DNA of 6,425 nucleotides from Faecalibacterium prausnitzii (GCA_002313795.1 DCCL01000253.1:1-6425); one strand, 5' to 3'; shown: positions 1 through 6,077, numbered from the stretch's first letter. The notes: a model not told the origin generated them from the sequence alone. Numbers and translations are program-made.

Positions 1-1189
1 CTTGCAACGGGTCCACAAGCTTGGCCTTTTTGCGGCGCTGTTCGGCCAGCTGTTTGGCGAGGGCTTCTTCGCGCTGAGCCACAACGTCTTCGCTGGCCTG
101 TGCTGCGGCTTCCTCGATCTCTTCGGGGCATCCGGTCGCGGCCAGATTTTCGGTCATTTGCTGGGCTACAGTCCGGTCTTCGCACACGAGGTCCGCAGGA
201 CGGCAAAGTTCGTGCCGGTCGGTCATCCACAGGAAATCGAGCAGGAGCAGGTTCTTTTTGCCTGGGGAAAGGCGGGTGCCGCGGCCCACCAGCTGGCTGT
301 AGAGGCTGCGGACCTTGGTTGGCCGCAGGACGACCACGCAATCCACCGAAGGGCAATCCCAGCCCTCAGTGAGCAGCATTGAGTTGCACAGCACGTTGTA
401 CTTGTCGGCCTCAAAGTCGGCAAGGAGCTCCTTGCGGTCGGCGCTCTGGCCGTTGACCTCTGCGGCCCGGAATCCCTTTGCGTTGAGCAGGTCCCGGAAT
501 TTCTGGCTGGTCTTGATGAGCGGCAGGAAAACCACGGTCTTGCGGCCAACGCAGCGGGTCGCCATTTCGGCGGCGATCTGGTCCAGATAGGGGTCCAGCG
601 CAGTGCCAAGCTGGCCCAGCGAATAGTCGCCGCTGGTAAATCCCACGGTGGAGATGTCCAGCTTGAGCGGGATGGTCTGAGCCATGATCTTGCACAGATA
701 GCCCTCTTTGATGGCATCCGTCAGCTTGTACTCGTATGCCAGCGAGTCGAACACCTCGCCGAGATTCCGCATGTCCCCACGGTCTGGGGTAGCGGTCACG
801 CCCAGCACCTTGGCACTGCCGAAGTAGTCCAGAATGCGGCGGTAGCCGTCCGTGATGGCGTGGTGAGCTTCATCAATGATGATGGTCCCGAAGTAGTCCC
901 GGGGAAAACGTTCCAGACGGGCGGTGCGCTGCAAGGTCTGGACGCTGCCGAGGCCGGTGGAACGGCGCAGCTTGTCCACTGCCTGTTCCAACAGCTCTCC
1001 CCGGTGGGCGAGGATGAGCACCCGCTCGCCCGCCCGTACTTGATCGGCTGCGACGGAAGCGAACACGATGGTCTTACCGGTGCCGGTGGGAAGCACCAGC
1101 AGGGTGCGGAGGCGGCCGTTTTCCCACTCAGCGTGTATCTTTTCCCGGGAGGATTCCTGATAAGGGCGCAGTGACTGTTTTTCTCCCAT
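1..1189 (-). CDS. SF2 DEAD/DEAH-box helicase, 3' end cut by window edge
   Basis: This gene starts at ATG 1189 and stays open to the left edge, giving 396 codons and no stop. The product is a superfamily 2 helicase or translocase that would use ATP to unwind or remodel DNA in phage replication or recombination. Visible motifs are a Q-motif-like LRPYQ (residues 7-11), Walker A PTGTGKT (34-40), motif Ia LAHRGELLEQ (60-69), motif II DEAH (106-109), motif III TATP (132-135), TEGWD (274-278) and motif VI QLVGRGTR (299-306) with arginine fingers. Both RecA-like lobes are therefore present. The tail after residue 340 is charged and probably helical, and continues outside the window. The start is fixed by the LRPYQ motif just after it and by AGGGG at 1197-1201, seven bases upstream. 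It overlaps the DUF669 gene by 62 bases. The helicase family is near certain. The exact substrate (fork, D-loop or R-loop) is unknown. Confidence 0.95.
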   Translation of the reverse strand, partial: MGEKQSLRPYQESSREKIHAEWENGRLRTLLVLPTGTGKTIVFASVAADQVRAGERVLILAHRGELLEQAVDKLRRSTGLGSVQTLQRTARLERFPRDYFGTIIIDEAHHAITDGYRRILDYFGSAKVLGVTATPDRGDMRNLGEVFDSLAYEYKLTDAIKEGYLCKIMAQTIPLKLDISTVGFTSGDYSLGQLGTALDPYLDQIAAEMATRCVGRKTVVFLPLIKTSQKFRDLLNAKGFRAAEVNGQSADRKELLADFEADKYNVLCNSMLLTEGWDCPSVDCVVVLRPTKVRSLYSQLVGRGTRLSPGKKNLLLLDFLWMTDRHELCRPADLVCEDRTVAQQMTENLAATGCPEEIEEAAAQASEDVVAQREEALAKQLAEQRRKKAKLVDPLQ

Positions 1190-1667
1190 CAGAATGCCCC
1201 TGAGTCCAGCCCTGAGAAGGTGCGGCCTTTTCCTCAGGCGGCGGCAGAAAACGGATGACTTCGTTGCTCTGGCCGGGGTCGCCGCTCTTTTTGACGTAAT
1301 CGTGGATACCAAGCTTGCAGCGTCCTTTGGAGCCGACGACATCGTTCCAGCGGGGGCGGAAGGTGTCGCCCTTCTTGCACTGGCCAATGCTCTCAAAGAA
1401 CGCGCCCAGCAGGCCCTGCGTCTTGGTGTGGAGGTAGAGGCGGTGGGTCACGGTGGTATCGCCCAATGCACCCCCGAAGACCTTCAGGGTCAGCTTTGCC
1501 ATGGAACAGGGCGGCAGCTTCGCGCTGCCTTCGAAACGGGCACGCTCCATTCCGGTGACTTCAAAGTAATATTCGTCCTCGGGCAGGAGTACGAAGTCCT
1601 GCGAGGTATTGGTAAATTCGTCATCCCAGCCAAGGGCGCGGTCGGTAGTGGTATTCATGTCAGCCAT
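1128..1667 (-). CDS. DUF669 family phage protein, probable ssDNA-binding role, C-terminus possibly frameshifted
   Basis: This encodes 179 residues. The N-terminal half matches what I recall of DUF669 phage proteins: an acidic start, LLPEDEYYFEVTGMERARFEG (about 27-47), then a beta-rich core with LTLKVFG (59-65), THRLYLHTKTQGLLGAFF (74-91) and GRCKLGIHDY (115-124). DUF669 genes usually sit beside Sak4-type ATPases and helicases in phage recombination modules and are thought to act as single-stranded DNA-binding proteins; that role is inference here. AAGGAG at 1675-1680, seven bases before ATG 1667, supports the start. A 30-base gap separates it from the Sak4-like gene. The C-terminus is odd. 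After a proline-rich linker and W154-T155-Q156-G157, the frame runs 22 more residues inside the helicase gene. One added G in the run at 1197-1200 would instead end the protein at WTQGAF, 159 residues, with a TGATG junction to the helicase. Confidence 0.85.
   Translation of the reverse strand: MADMNTTTDRALGWDDEFTNTSQDFVLLPEDEYYFEVTGMERARFEGSAKLPPCSMAKLTLKVFGGALGDTTVTHRLYLHTKTQGLLGAFFESIGQCKKGDTFRPRWNDVVGSKGRCKLGIHDYVKKSGDPGQSNEVIRFLPPPEEKAAPSQGWTQGHSDGRKTVTAPLSGILPGKDTR
1197..1201 (-). promoter_or_regulatory. Ribosome binding site of the helicase, in a G run
   Basis: AGGGG lies seven bases before the helicase ATG at 1189, inside the DUF669 coding frame. It is a weaker Shine-Dalgarno match than the AAGGAG or GGAGG sites of the other genes. 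Four of its bases are the G run where a single-base loss is suspected. Confidence 0.6.
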
Positions 1668-1697
1668 AAGTGTTCTCCTTTATAATATGTGGGTTGG

Positions 1698-2789
1698 TCA
1701 GAAAGGCAGGTCGCGGTTGTCGAGCACCATCTGGAGCACCTGCGGCCATGCGGCGACCAGACAACCCTCCACGAAGTCAGCAGGATAATCCTTGATGGGC
1801 ATATCTTCCGGGAAATAGCCCCGCTTGCCCACAACGAACTGCAACTCTTCGGGGGTGACGTTGTTTGCACTCATCAGTGCGGCCAGATTTTCGGGAATGC
1901 CCAGTGTCACGAGGTCGGGCGTCAGCAGGGCTTCAGGCACAGTCTCCCGGGTCGGCTCCGGTTGAGGCTGCGGTGCGGGTGCGGCCTGAGCACTGGGCGG
2001 GGGAAGAATATCCTTTTCGGCAGGTGCTGCGAGCTTCGGCGTGGCAGGCGGCAGAGGAGTCTGACCGGTGATGCAATGCGCAATGCTTGCGTATTCAAAG
2101 GGCACCTCATCCGGCAGGCCAAAGCGGTTCTTGGCGTCCCAGCAGGCATGATGGGTGGTGTAGAGCACCCGTTTGCCTCCGGTGGCCTTGTTCTTGGCGT
2201 TGGGGCTGCTGCCGCTCTTCTCCACGATGGTCTGATAGTTGGCAAAGAGGAGCATATCGCACCACTCCCGCAGCAGAGGCTCGGTCTGCCTGGTGGTCTT
2301 CATCGTCCAGCGGTCATAGCTGCCTGCGGCATCCGGCTGTTCGAATTTGGTGATGGCAGCGTGAGCAAGGATCAGCACATGGTGGCCGCTGTTCAGAACC
2401 TCTTCGAGGGCATCCAGAAGCCTGCCGAACTCCTCCTTGACATAAGTGTAGCCTTTGCCATAGCCAAAACCCTCAAGGCCGTCCACTTTGGCTTTTGCGC
2501 AGATGGCGTTGATGGCCAGACGCTCGGCCCAGTCAGCGGTGTCAATGACCAGCGTGCCGCAGGGGACTTCGCCGCGCTGGATCGCCCGCACCTCATCCAG
2601 AAGCATCGCCCAGCTGGTAGGCTGGGGCAGGCGGGCTACGTTGAGCCGCTTGGTGCCTCCCTCAGTGTCGATGAAGACCGGGTCCGGAAAATGGGATGCG
2701 AATGTGCTCTTGCCGATGCCCTCAGGGCCGTACAGCACGACTTTGACCGGAGAATCCATGATCCCGGACGTGATAGAATACTTGCTCAT
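1698..2789 (-). CDS. Sak4-like AAA_24 / RecA-fold ATPase (single-strand annealing)
   Basis: This encodes 363 residues starting at MSKYSI. Walker A is GPEGIGKS (21-28), followed by a strand ending FIDTEGG (39-45). Walker B is TLVIDTADW (79-87), and a VLILAHA strand (138-144) provides a sensor-like histidine. This short RecA-like core without a long C-terminal RecA domain is typical of phage Sak4 ATP-binding proteins, which promote single-strand annealing with an SSB. A proline/alanine-rich linker (about 244-285) leads to a small helical C-terminal domain (about 286-356). The protein ends in NRDLPF, similar to the SSB acidic tip. The start at 2789 is preferred over an in-frame ATG at 2810 because AAGGAG at 2797-2802 lies seven bases before it and would be inside the gene otherwise. 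The stop of the SbcC-like gene overlaps this start (TGATG), indicating translational coupling. The Sak4 assignment is fairly secure; activity is not shown. Confidence 0.88.
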   Translation of the reverse strand: MSKYSITSGIMDSPVKVVLYGPEGIGKSTFASHFPDPVFIDTEGGTKRLNVARLPQPTSWAMLLDEVRAIQRGEVPCGTLVIDTADWAERLAINAICAKAKVDGLEGFGYGKGYTYVKEEFGRLLDALEEVLNSGHHVLILAHAAITKFEQPDAAGSYDRWTMKTTRQTEPLLREWCDMLLFANYQTIVEKSGSSPNAKNKATGGKRVLYTTHHACWDAKNRFGLPDEVPFEYASIAHCITGQTPLPPATPKLAAPAEKDILPPPSAQAAPAPQPQPEPTRETVPEALLTPDLVTLGIPENLAALMSANNVTPEELQFVVGKRGYFPEDMPIKDYPADFVEGCLVAAWPQVLQMVLDNRDLPF

Positions 2790-4093
2790 CAGAAAGCTCC
2801 TTTCGTCCATGTTTTGGTCTGAGCAGGTGCAGCGGACAGGACCGGCAGGTCTGCACCCTTGACCATGCCGTCTTCAATGATGATCTGGCACTCGCTGCCG
2901 GTGGAAACACGGGTGGCGATGGCCTGCAGGCCTTCAGCTTCCAGCCAGCGGCCGAACTCTTCCAACGTGGTGAGGTCCATCTGCTCGAGCTTGTCCAGCA
3001 GGACGAAGCCGCAGTCCGGATTGAGCCGTCGGACGATGGCCGCAGCCACCTTCAGCTGGTCACTGCCGGACATATCCCGCCAGTGCTTGCCGTTGTAGGT
3101 CAGTGCACCGTTCTCTACGCTCAGGCCGGGTAAAGGCAGATCGGCACCGTTCAGAAGGGCCATCCGCTCCTTACGTTTCTGGGTGAGAGCTTCGGTCAGG
3201 TTGTCGTAATCGCTGGCATACTGAGCGGCTTCATCCTCAGCACGAGCCTTTTCCAAATTGGCGCGGACCTTCCGGTTGGTCTCCTCAATGCCCTGAATGG
3301 AAGCTTCCAGCTCTGCAGTGGATTCGTCCTGAAGATTTTCGGCCGATTTGCGAGCGGTATAAAGGTCAGAGGTGAGCGCAGCCTGCTCTTCCGTCAGCCG
3401 GGCAAGCTCAGCTTCCAGCTGCTCTCGGCGCTGTGCGAGAGTGCGGCTTTTGTTCTCCAATCCTGCCAGCTGGCTGCGCTTGCGCTGATTCTCGCCGTTC
3501 CGGGCCAGAATGGCCTGCTGCTGGCGGATGAGGTCGGAAGCGCTGAGGGGCTGCTCGGGGGCATCCGGGTAAGAGACGAGCTCGTCGGCAAAGTGCTTTT
3601 TCTGCTGGGCCAGCTGGCCGGTGAAGGTGCGCTTATCGTAGATGCTCTTGATCTCTAGATCCCGGAGGTTCAATTCATTGCCGATGCCGATGATGCGCAG
3701 AAGGATATCGGCCTTTTCCTTGTCGCTGGCATCCATGAAACGGGGCAGGTCGAGAGCCAGCGGCTCCACAAAAGCGTTGAGCAGCTGCTGTCCGCTGCGG
3801 CGTCCGGTGGGGTCGGTGACGGTCAGGCTGCTGTTCTTGCCCTTGCGCTCCACCACGACGCCGTTGGAAAGAGTGGCGCGGAGGTGGGCCGAGGCGACGG
3901 CACCATCCCGCTGGGCGGCATCCGGACGGAACTTTTCCCCTCCCAGCGCCCATGCCAAAGCGTCGAGCACGCTGGTCTTGCCCTGATTGTTGTTGCCGCC
4001 CACGAGGGTGAGGCCGGTAGGCGCAGGGGTGAGGGCAACGGCTTTGATGCGTTTGACGTTTTCAGCCTCAAGGGCTGTGATCTTTACAGACAT
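2789..4093 (-). CDS. SbcC/RecF-like AAA_23 ATPase with coiled coil
   Basis: This encodes 434 residues with SMC/Rad50-like layout but much shorter than SbcC. The N-terminal lobe opens with ITALEAENVKRI and has Walker A GGNNNQGKTS (32-41). A charged coiled coil runs from about 185 to 315. The C-terminal lobe has the signature-like SGSDQ (342-346) and Walker B FVLLDKLEQMD (363-373). It has only two cysteines (361 and 402), both in the C-terminal lobe, so there is no zinc hook. Such ATPases occur in phage recombination modules, and by family they tether or process DNA ends. The nuclease partner SbcD is not in this window. The Walker B aspartate is followed by lysine rather than glutamate. The start at 4093 has AGGAGG at 4101-4106, seven bases upstream, and overlaps the DUF3102-like gene by 10 bases. 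The C-terminus, AAPAQ...WTKGAF, resembles that of the frame-restored DUF669 protein. Confidence 0.88.
   Translation of the reverse strand: MSVKITALEAENVKRIKAVALTPAPTGLTLVGGNNNQGKTSVLDALAWALGGEKFRPDAAQRDGAVASAHLRATLSNGVVVERKGKNSSLTVTDPTGRRSGQQLLNAFVEPLALDLPRFMDASDKEKADILLRIIGIGNELNLRDLEIKSIYDKRTFTGQLAQQKKHFADELVSYPDAPEQPLSASDLIRQQQAILARNGENQRKRSQLAGLENKSRTLAQRREQLEAELARLTEEQAALTSDLYTARKSAENLQDESTAELEASIQGIEETNRKVRANLEKARAEDEAAQYASDYDNLTEALTQKRKERMALLNGADLPLPGLSVENGALTYNGKHWRDMSGSDQLKVAAAIVRRLNPDCGFVLLDKLEQMDLTTLEEFGRWLEAEGLQAIATRVSTGSECQIIIEDGMVKGADLPVLSAAPAQTKTWTKGAF
2797..2802 (-). promoter_or_regulatory. Ribosome binding site that sets the Sak4-like start
   Basis: AAGGAG lies seven bases before ATG 2789 and inside the last codons of the SbcC-like gene. 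It would be within the coding part of the gene if the upstream ATG at 2810 were used, so it decides the start. The SbcC-like stop and this start share an A (TGATG), a usual arrangement for coupled translation. Confidence 0.8.
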
Positions 4094-5196
4094 TTTTCTA
4101 CCTCCTCTATAATGAGCTGAGCCGGACGGGTGAGCTGGCCCAGTACGAACTGGCGCTGGCTGGGCTTGATCTTTGAGATGAGAGGTTTTGCCATCAGCCA
4201 GATATTCATAAGATTTCGACCGGCCAGCAGGAGCGAATCATAGGCGCTGCGTGCGTCCTCTTCGCTGCCGGAGGCGGCCTGTTCCAATCGCTCCCGCAAG
4301 TCGGCAGTCATATCGGCGGCCAGATCTTCGGCGATATCGTGAGCCTTCTGGTTCGCCCTCCGTTCGACCTCTTCTTCATCCACCACGGCCTCGATGGGCT
4401 GCTTCCGGGCGGCTTCGGCTTCAGCCTGCCACTTGTCGGCCCGGCGTTTGGCTGCTTCGGCCATCTGGCGGGAGCCTTCCAGCTGCTTTTCAGCTTCTTT
4501 GGCGCGGTTCTCTGCCTTGTCGTGCATTTTCCACGCCTCTTCCTCCCGGGTTTCGGCGGCGTCCAACTGTTTTTTGAGGTCTTTCAGACGGTCGCATTGG
4601 GCCAGTTCGTTATTTTTTGCAACAGTGTAGCTTTCTTGTGCTCCACGCAAATCTTTTCGAGTTTTTTCAAGTGTTTTCATCAGACCGCTGTTTGCTTCGG
4701 CAAGGTTGTTCACATCGGTGATGGCGGCGTTGTACCGATTTTCGGCACTGTCGGCACGCTCTTTTTCAGCCTTGAGCTGGGCCATGAGTTCCTGATATTC
4801 TTTATAAGTAGTGATATCTCCGGAGAAAACGGCCTGTTTGACCGGCTCCGGGGTGCTGGGTCTGGCAGCAGCGTAGAGCAACTTCATGGGACGAACATCA
4901 AAAATCGACTGACCGTCGATTTGGATATTGCCGAACTGTTCGGCAATATGTACCATGTTGTCGCCGGTGTCCCGGCTAATACCGACTACGTCGCACCACT
5001 TGCCCCATGTGCCATTCTTGTTGTTGGCACACAGATCATGGGCGTGCTTCGCGGCCATGACGCGGGCCATATTTCCGGTGATAAAGGTCTGGGCATCTTG
5101 CAGGAGCAGGGCGTTCGTCTGGTCGTCTGCGCCGAAGTCAAAGCTGAGGGCGGTAACATCTACGGAAACGGCCTTTTCCAATCCGGTCGGCATCAT
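4084..5196 (-). CDS. DUF3102-like protein: HTH-like N-terminus plus long coiled coil
   Basis: This encodes 370 residues. Residues 28-90 contain a conserved-looking block (GNMARVMAAKHAHDLC, then TWGKWC...GISRDTGDNMVHIAEQFG) that I recognise as DUF3102-like and helix-turn-helix-like. It is followed by LLYAAARPSTPEPVKQAVFSGDI (106-128), whose shape recalls the region after the HTH in ParB/KorB proteins. Residues about 130-295 are rich in E, K, A and Q and form a long coiled coil. Residues 296-370 form a separate helical end. DNA binding is inference from the fold resemblance, and the phage role is unknown. ATG 5196 is chosen because GGAGG at 5204-5208 is seven bases upstream and the start overlaps the stop of the preceding gene (ATGA). 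A second ATG follows directly. A longer open frame back to 5517 only crosses the preceding gene. A perfect palindrome lies inside at 4925-4949. Confidence 0.8.
   Translation of the reverse strand: MMPTGLEKAVSVDVTALSFDFGADDQTNALLLQDAQTFITGNMARVMAAKHAHDLCANNKNGTWGKWCDVVGISRDTGDNMVHIAEQFGNIQIDGQSIFDVRPMKLLYAAARPSTPEPVKQAVFSGDITTYKEYQELMAQLKAEKERADSAENRYNAAITDVNNLAEANSGLMKTLEKTRKDLRGAQESYTVAKNNELAQCDRLKDLKKQLDAAETREEEAWKMHDKAENRAKEAEKQLEGSRQMAEAAKRRADKWQAEAEAARKQPIEAVVDEEEVERRANQKAHDIAEDLAADMTADLRERLEQAASGSEEDARSAYDSLLLAGRNLMNIWLMAKPLISKIKPSQRQFVLGQLTRPAQLIIEEVEKCL
4925..4949. repeat. Perfect 12-bp inverted repeat with one-base centre
   Basis: ATATTGCCGAAC at 4925-4936 and GTTCGGCAATAT at 4938-4949 are exact reverse complements around T4937. 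The element lies within the DUF3102-like gene, over the codons for IAEQFGNI. It could be a two-fold operator for a dimeric DNA-binding protein, a hairpin in the transcript, or a coincidence partly imposed by the protein sequence. The palindrome itself is certain; a function is not. Confidence 0.7.
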
Positions 5197-5489
5197 ACCC
5201 GCACCTCCAATTCCTTCAGGCGGTCGAGCATCTCTGCCTGCAAAGTCCTGTTCATCGGAACGAGGCGGTTGTTCTTCAAGCCGTAGCAGAGGATGGTGCC
5301 ATAGATAGGCTGGCCGCGATAGGTTCGGTTCAGCTTCTTCCCATAGATGCCGTATACCAGCACTGCGGGAGTGCGGGGCAGGATCTTCTGTTCGCAGGGG
5401 CACTGCAAGAGAGCTTCCATGCCCTGCAATGAGTCCGGCAGGGTGGTGATGACCGGGTCTTTCCCCGGTTCGATCAGGATTCCTTTCAT
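5193..5489 (-). CDS. Small phage protein, DUF3846-like
   Basis: This encodes 98 residues. The N-terminus, with MKGILIEPGKDP and TLPDSLQGMEALL (16-28), followed by an ALVYGIYGKKLNR-type stretch (42-55) and VPMNR near residue 80, recalls DUF3846 proteins. These are small phage and plasmid proteins of unknown function that carry a similar LPDSL motif and an NR motif. The match is from memory and partial, so the family name is tentative. There is no signal peptide or membrane segment. A C-P-C pair at residues 30-32 is present, but nothing else suggests metal binding. The start has GGAGG at 5497-5501 with a seven-base spacer. The gene follows a 52-base gap, the largest in the window, and its stop overlaps the DUF3102-like start as ATGA, so the two genes are probably translated together. 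Confidence 0.75.
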   Translation of the reverse strand: MKGILIEPGKDPVITTLPDSLQGMEALLQCPCEQKILPRTPAVLVYGIYGKKLNRTYRGQPIYGTILCYGLKNNRLVPMNRTLQAEMLDRLKELEVRV

Positions 5490-5548
5490 TGTAAAACCTC
5501 CGATTTTGTGATATCATCGGGGTGATGGGCTGAGAAAACCATCATCCC
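5490..5548 (-). promoter_or_regulatory. Intergenic leader with two possible hairpins before the DUF3846-like gene
   Basis: This covers the longest gap in the operon. In the minus-strand transcript the first possible stem pairs GGGATGATGG (5548-5539) with CCATCACCC (5528-5520), leaving one bulged A, and includes the stop codon of the 80-residue gene. The second pairs CCGAT (5520-5516) with ATCGG (5504-5500) and would bury part of the GGAGG ribosome site (5501-5497). No run of T follows, so it is not an intrinsic terminator. A translational control role is speculative. Confidence 0.3.
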
Positions 5549-5784
5549 TTTACAGGCTCGCCGGTGTTCGCTGCACCGACGGGCTTTTTTGCGTCATTGG
5601 CCAGCTCATCGGCATTGTCGATGGCGTCCAGAATGTCGTCAGCGACCATGCTGTAAACGCTGGCCCGGGCCAGATATTCCTTCGTGCGGGCAGGCTCCGT
5701 GGAGAAGTCTGCCGCCTTGATGCAGTTGTACTGGAGCTTCTTGTACTTCCGGTGCAGGCTGACGAGATAGGTCTTGATGTTCAT
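5542..5784 (-). CDS. Small hypothetical phage protein, 80 aa
   Basis: I do not recognise this family with certainty. The product is 80 residues: a basic, tyrosine-containing N-terminus (MNIKTYLVSLHRKYKKLQYN), then a likely helical segment (about 30-62) rich in alanine and acidic residues, and a flexible tail with lysine, proline and glycine. It looks like a small soluble helical protein without cysteine clusters or a membrane segment. ATG 5784 is chosen because it overlaps the stop of the upstream gene (ATGA) and has AGGAGGAG at 5793-5800. The open frame extending back to 6012 is arginine- and proline-rich and lies over the neighbouring gene, so it is not used. The position between a small membrane protein and the DUF3846-like gene says only that it belongs to the early operon. 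Confidence 0.75.
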   Translation of the reverse strand: MNIKTYLVSLHRKYKKLQYNCIKAADFSTEPARTKEYLARASVYSMVADDILDAIDNADELANDAKKPVGAANTGEPVKG

Positions 5785-6077
5785 GCGTCCCACTCCTCCT
5801 GCCGGTACTCCGGCTCCTGAGTGCGTGCGTGGCTGCGGTCGATGCGCTTGCGGCGCTGGGCCCGGCGCTTTTCTTCCGCGCAGACCCAGCCCCAAAGGGC
5901 GGCACAGCCGATGGCGCCCAGCAGGACGCCTGTGTAGAGCGGTGCTTCGGCCTGTGCGTGGCCGATGTCCCGTCCCAGATGGACCATGACCCAGGTCATG
6001 CCGTCGATGCACTTGCCGGTGGCCCAGACAGAGGCCGCGAATGCCGCCGCGAGGGCGGGGATGTATTCGAGTTTCAT
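5781..6077 (-). CDS. Small membrane protein with two hydrophobic segments, unknown function
   Basis: This encodes 98 residues. It starts MKLEYIPALAAAFAASVWA, which gives a hydrophobic stretch at about 5-20. A weaker one lies at 26-34, and a second strong one at about 46-66 (YTGVLLGAIGCAALWGWVC). The last third is highly basic (EEKRRAQRRKRIDR and on), suggesting a cytoplasmic tail by the positive-inside rule. The topology is predicted by eye only. It could be an inner-membrane phage accessory protein. Holin is possible by size and charged tail, but unlikely beside replication genes, so I do not claim it. ATG 6077 is chosen because AAGGAG at 6086-6091 precedes it by eight bases. A GTG six codons earlier would place this ribosome site inside the gene. 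It lies 14 bases after the HTH gene and overlaps the next gene by four bases. Confidence 0.72.
   Translation of the reverse strand: MKLEYIPALAAAFAASVWATGKCIDGMTWVMVHLGRDIGHAQAEAPLYTGVLLGAIGCAALWGWVCAEEKRRAQRRKRIDRSHARTQEPEYRQEEWDA

Noticed and set aside
223..717. Minus-strand open frame of 164 codons inside the helicase
   Set aside because: It has W/S/R/P-rich composition in the wrong frame; the helicase motifs are in another frame throughout.
1194..1685. Plus-strand open frame of 163 codons opposite DUF669
   Set aside because: It is an antisense shadow of a gene with a good ribosome site and recognisable family motifs.
1681..1686. TATAAT on the plus strand as an antisense promoter
   Set aside because: The hexamer is perfect, but no good -35 match lies 16-18 bases upstream and no plus-strand gene follows.
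1689..2822. Long plus-strand open frame of 377 codons opposite the Sak4-like gene
   Set aside because: It lies wholly opposite a gene with clear Walker motifs, has no recognisable domain, and is the kind of antisense frame expected in GC-rich coding DNA.
3608..3619. Palindrome GGCCAGCTGGCC in the SbcC-like gene
   Set aside because: Six-base arms made of common GC-rich codons are expected by chance in a window of this size.
4932..4942. LexA/SOS box of the CGAAC...GTTCG type within the palindrome
   Set aside because: The Gram-positive LexA site has four bases between the half-sites. Here there is one, and the site is inside a gene.
4339..5286. Plus-strand open frame of 315 codons opposite the DUF3102-like gene
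   Set aside because: It is rich in F, L and G because the opposite strand codes for E/K/A/Q-rich coiled coil. There is no ribosome site or domain.
5197..5517. N-terminal extension of the DUF3102-like gene to ATG 5517
   Set aside because: The extra residues are H/R/P-rich and read across the DUF3846-like gene in another frame. The GGAGG and ATGA overlap at 5196 are far better.
5785..6012. N-terminal extension of the 80-residue gene to 6012
   Set aside because: It is arginine/proline/glycine-rich out-of-frame reading of the membrane protein gene, with a clear start at 5784.
5781..6077. Holin
   Set aside because: Two hydrophobic segments and a charged tail fit by size, but the gene sits in a replication/recombination operon with no lysin, so the name is unsupported.
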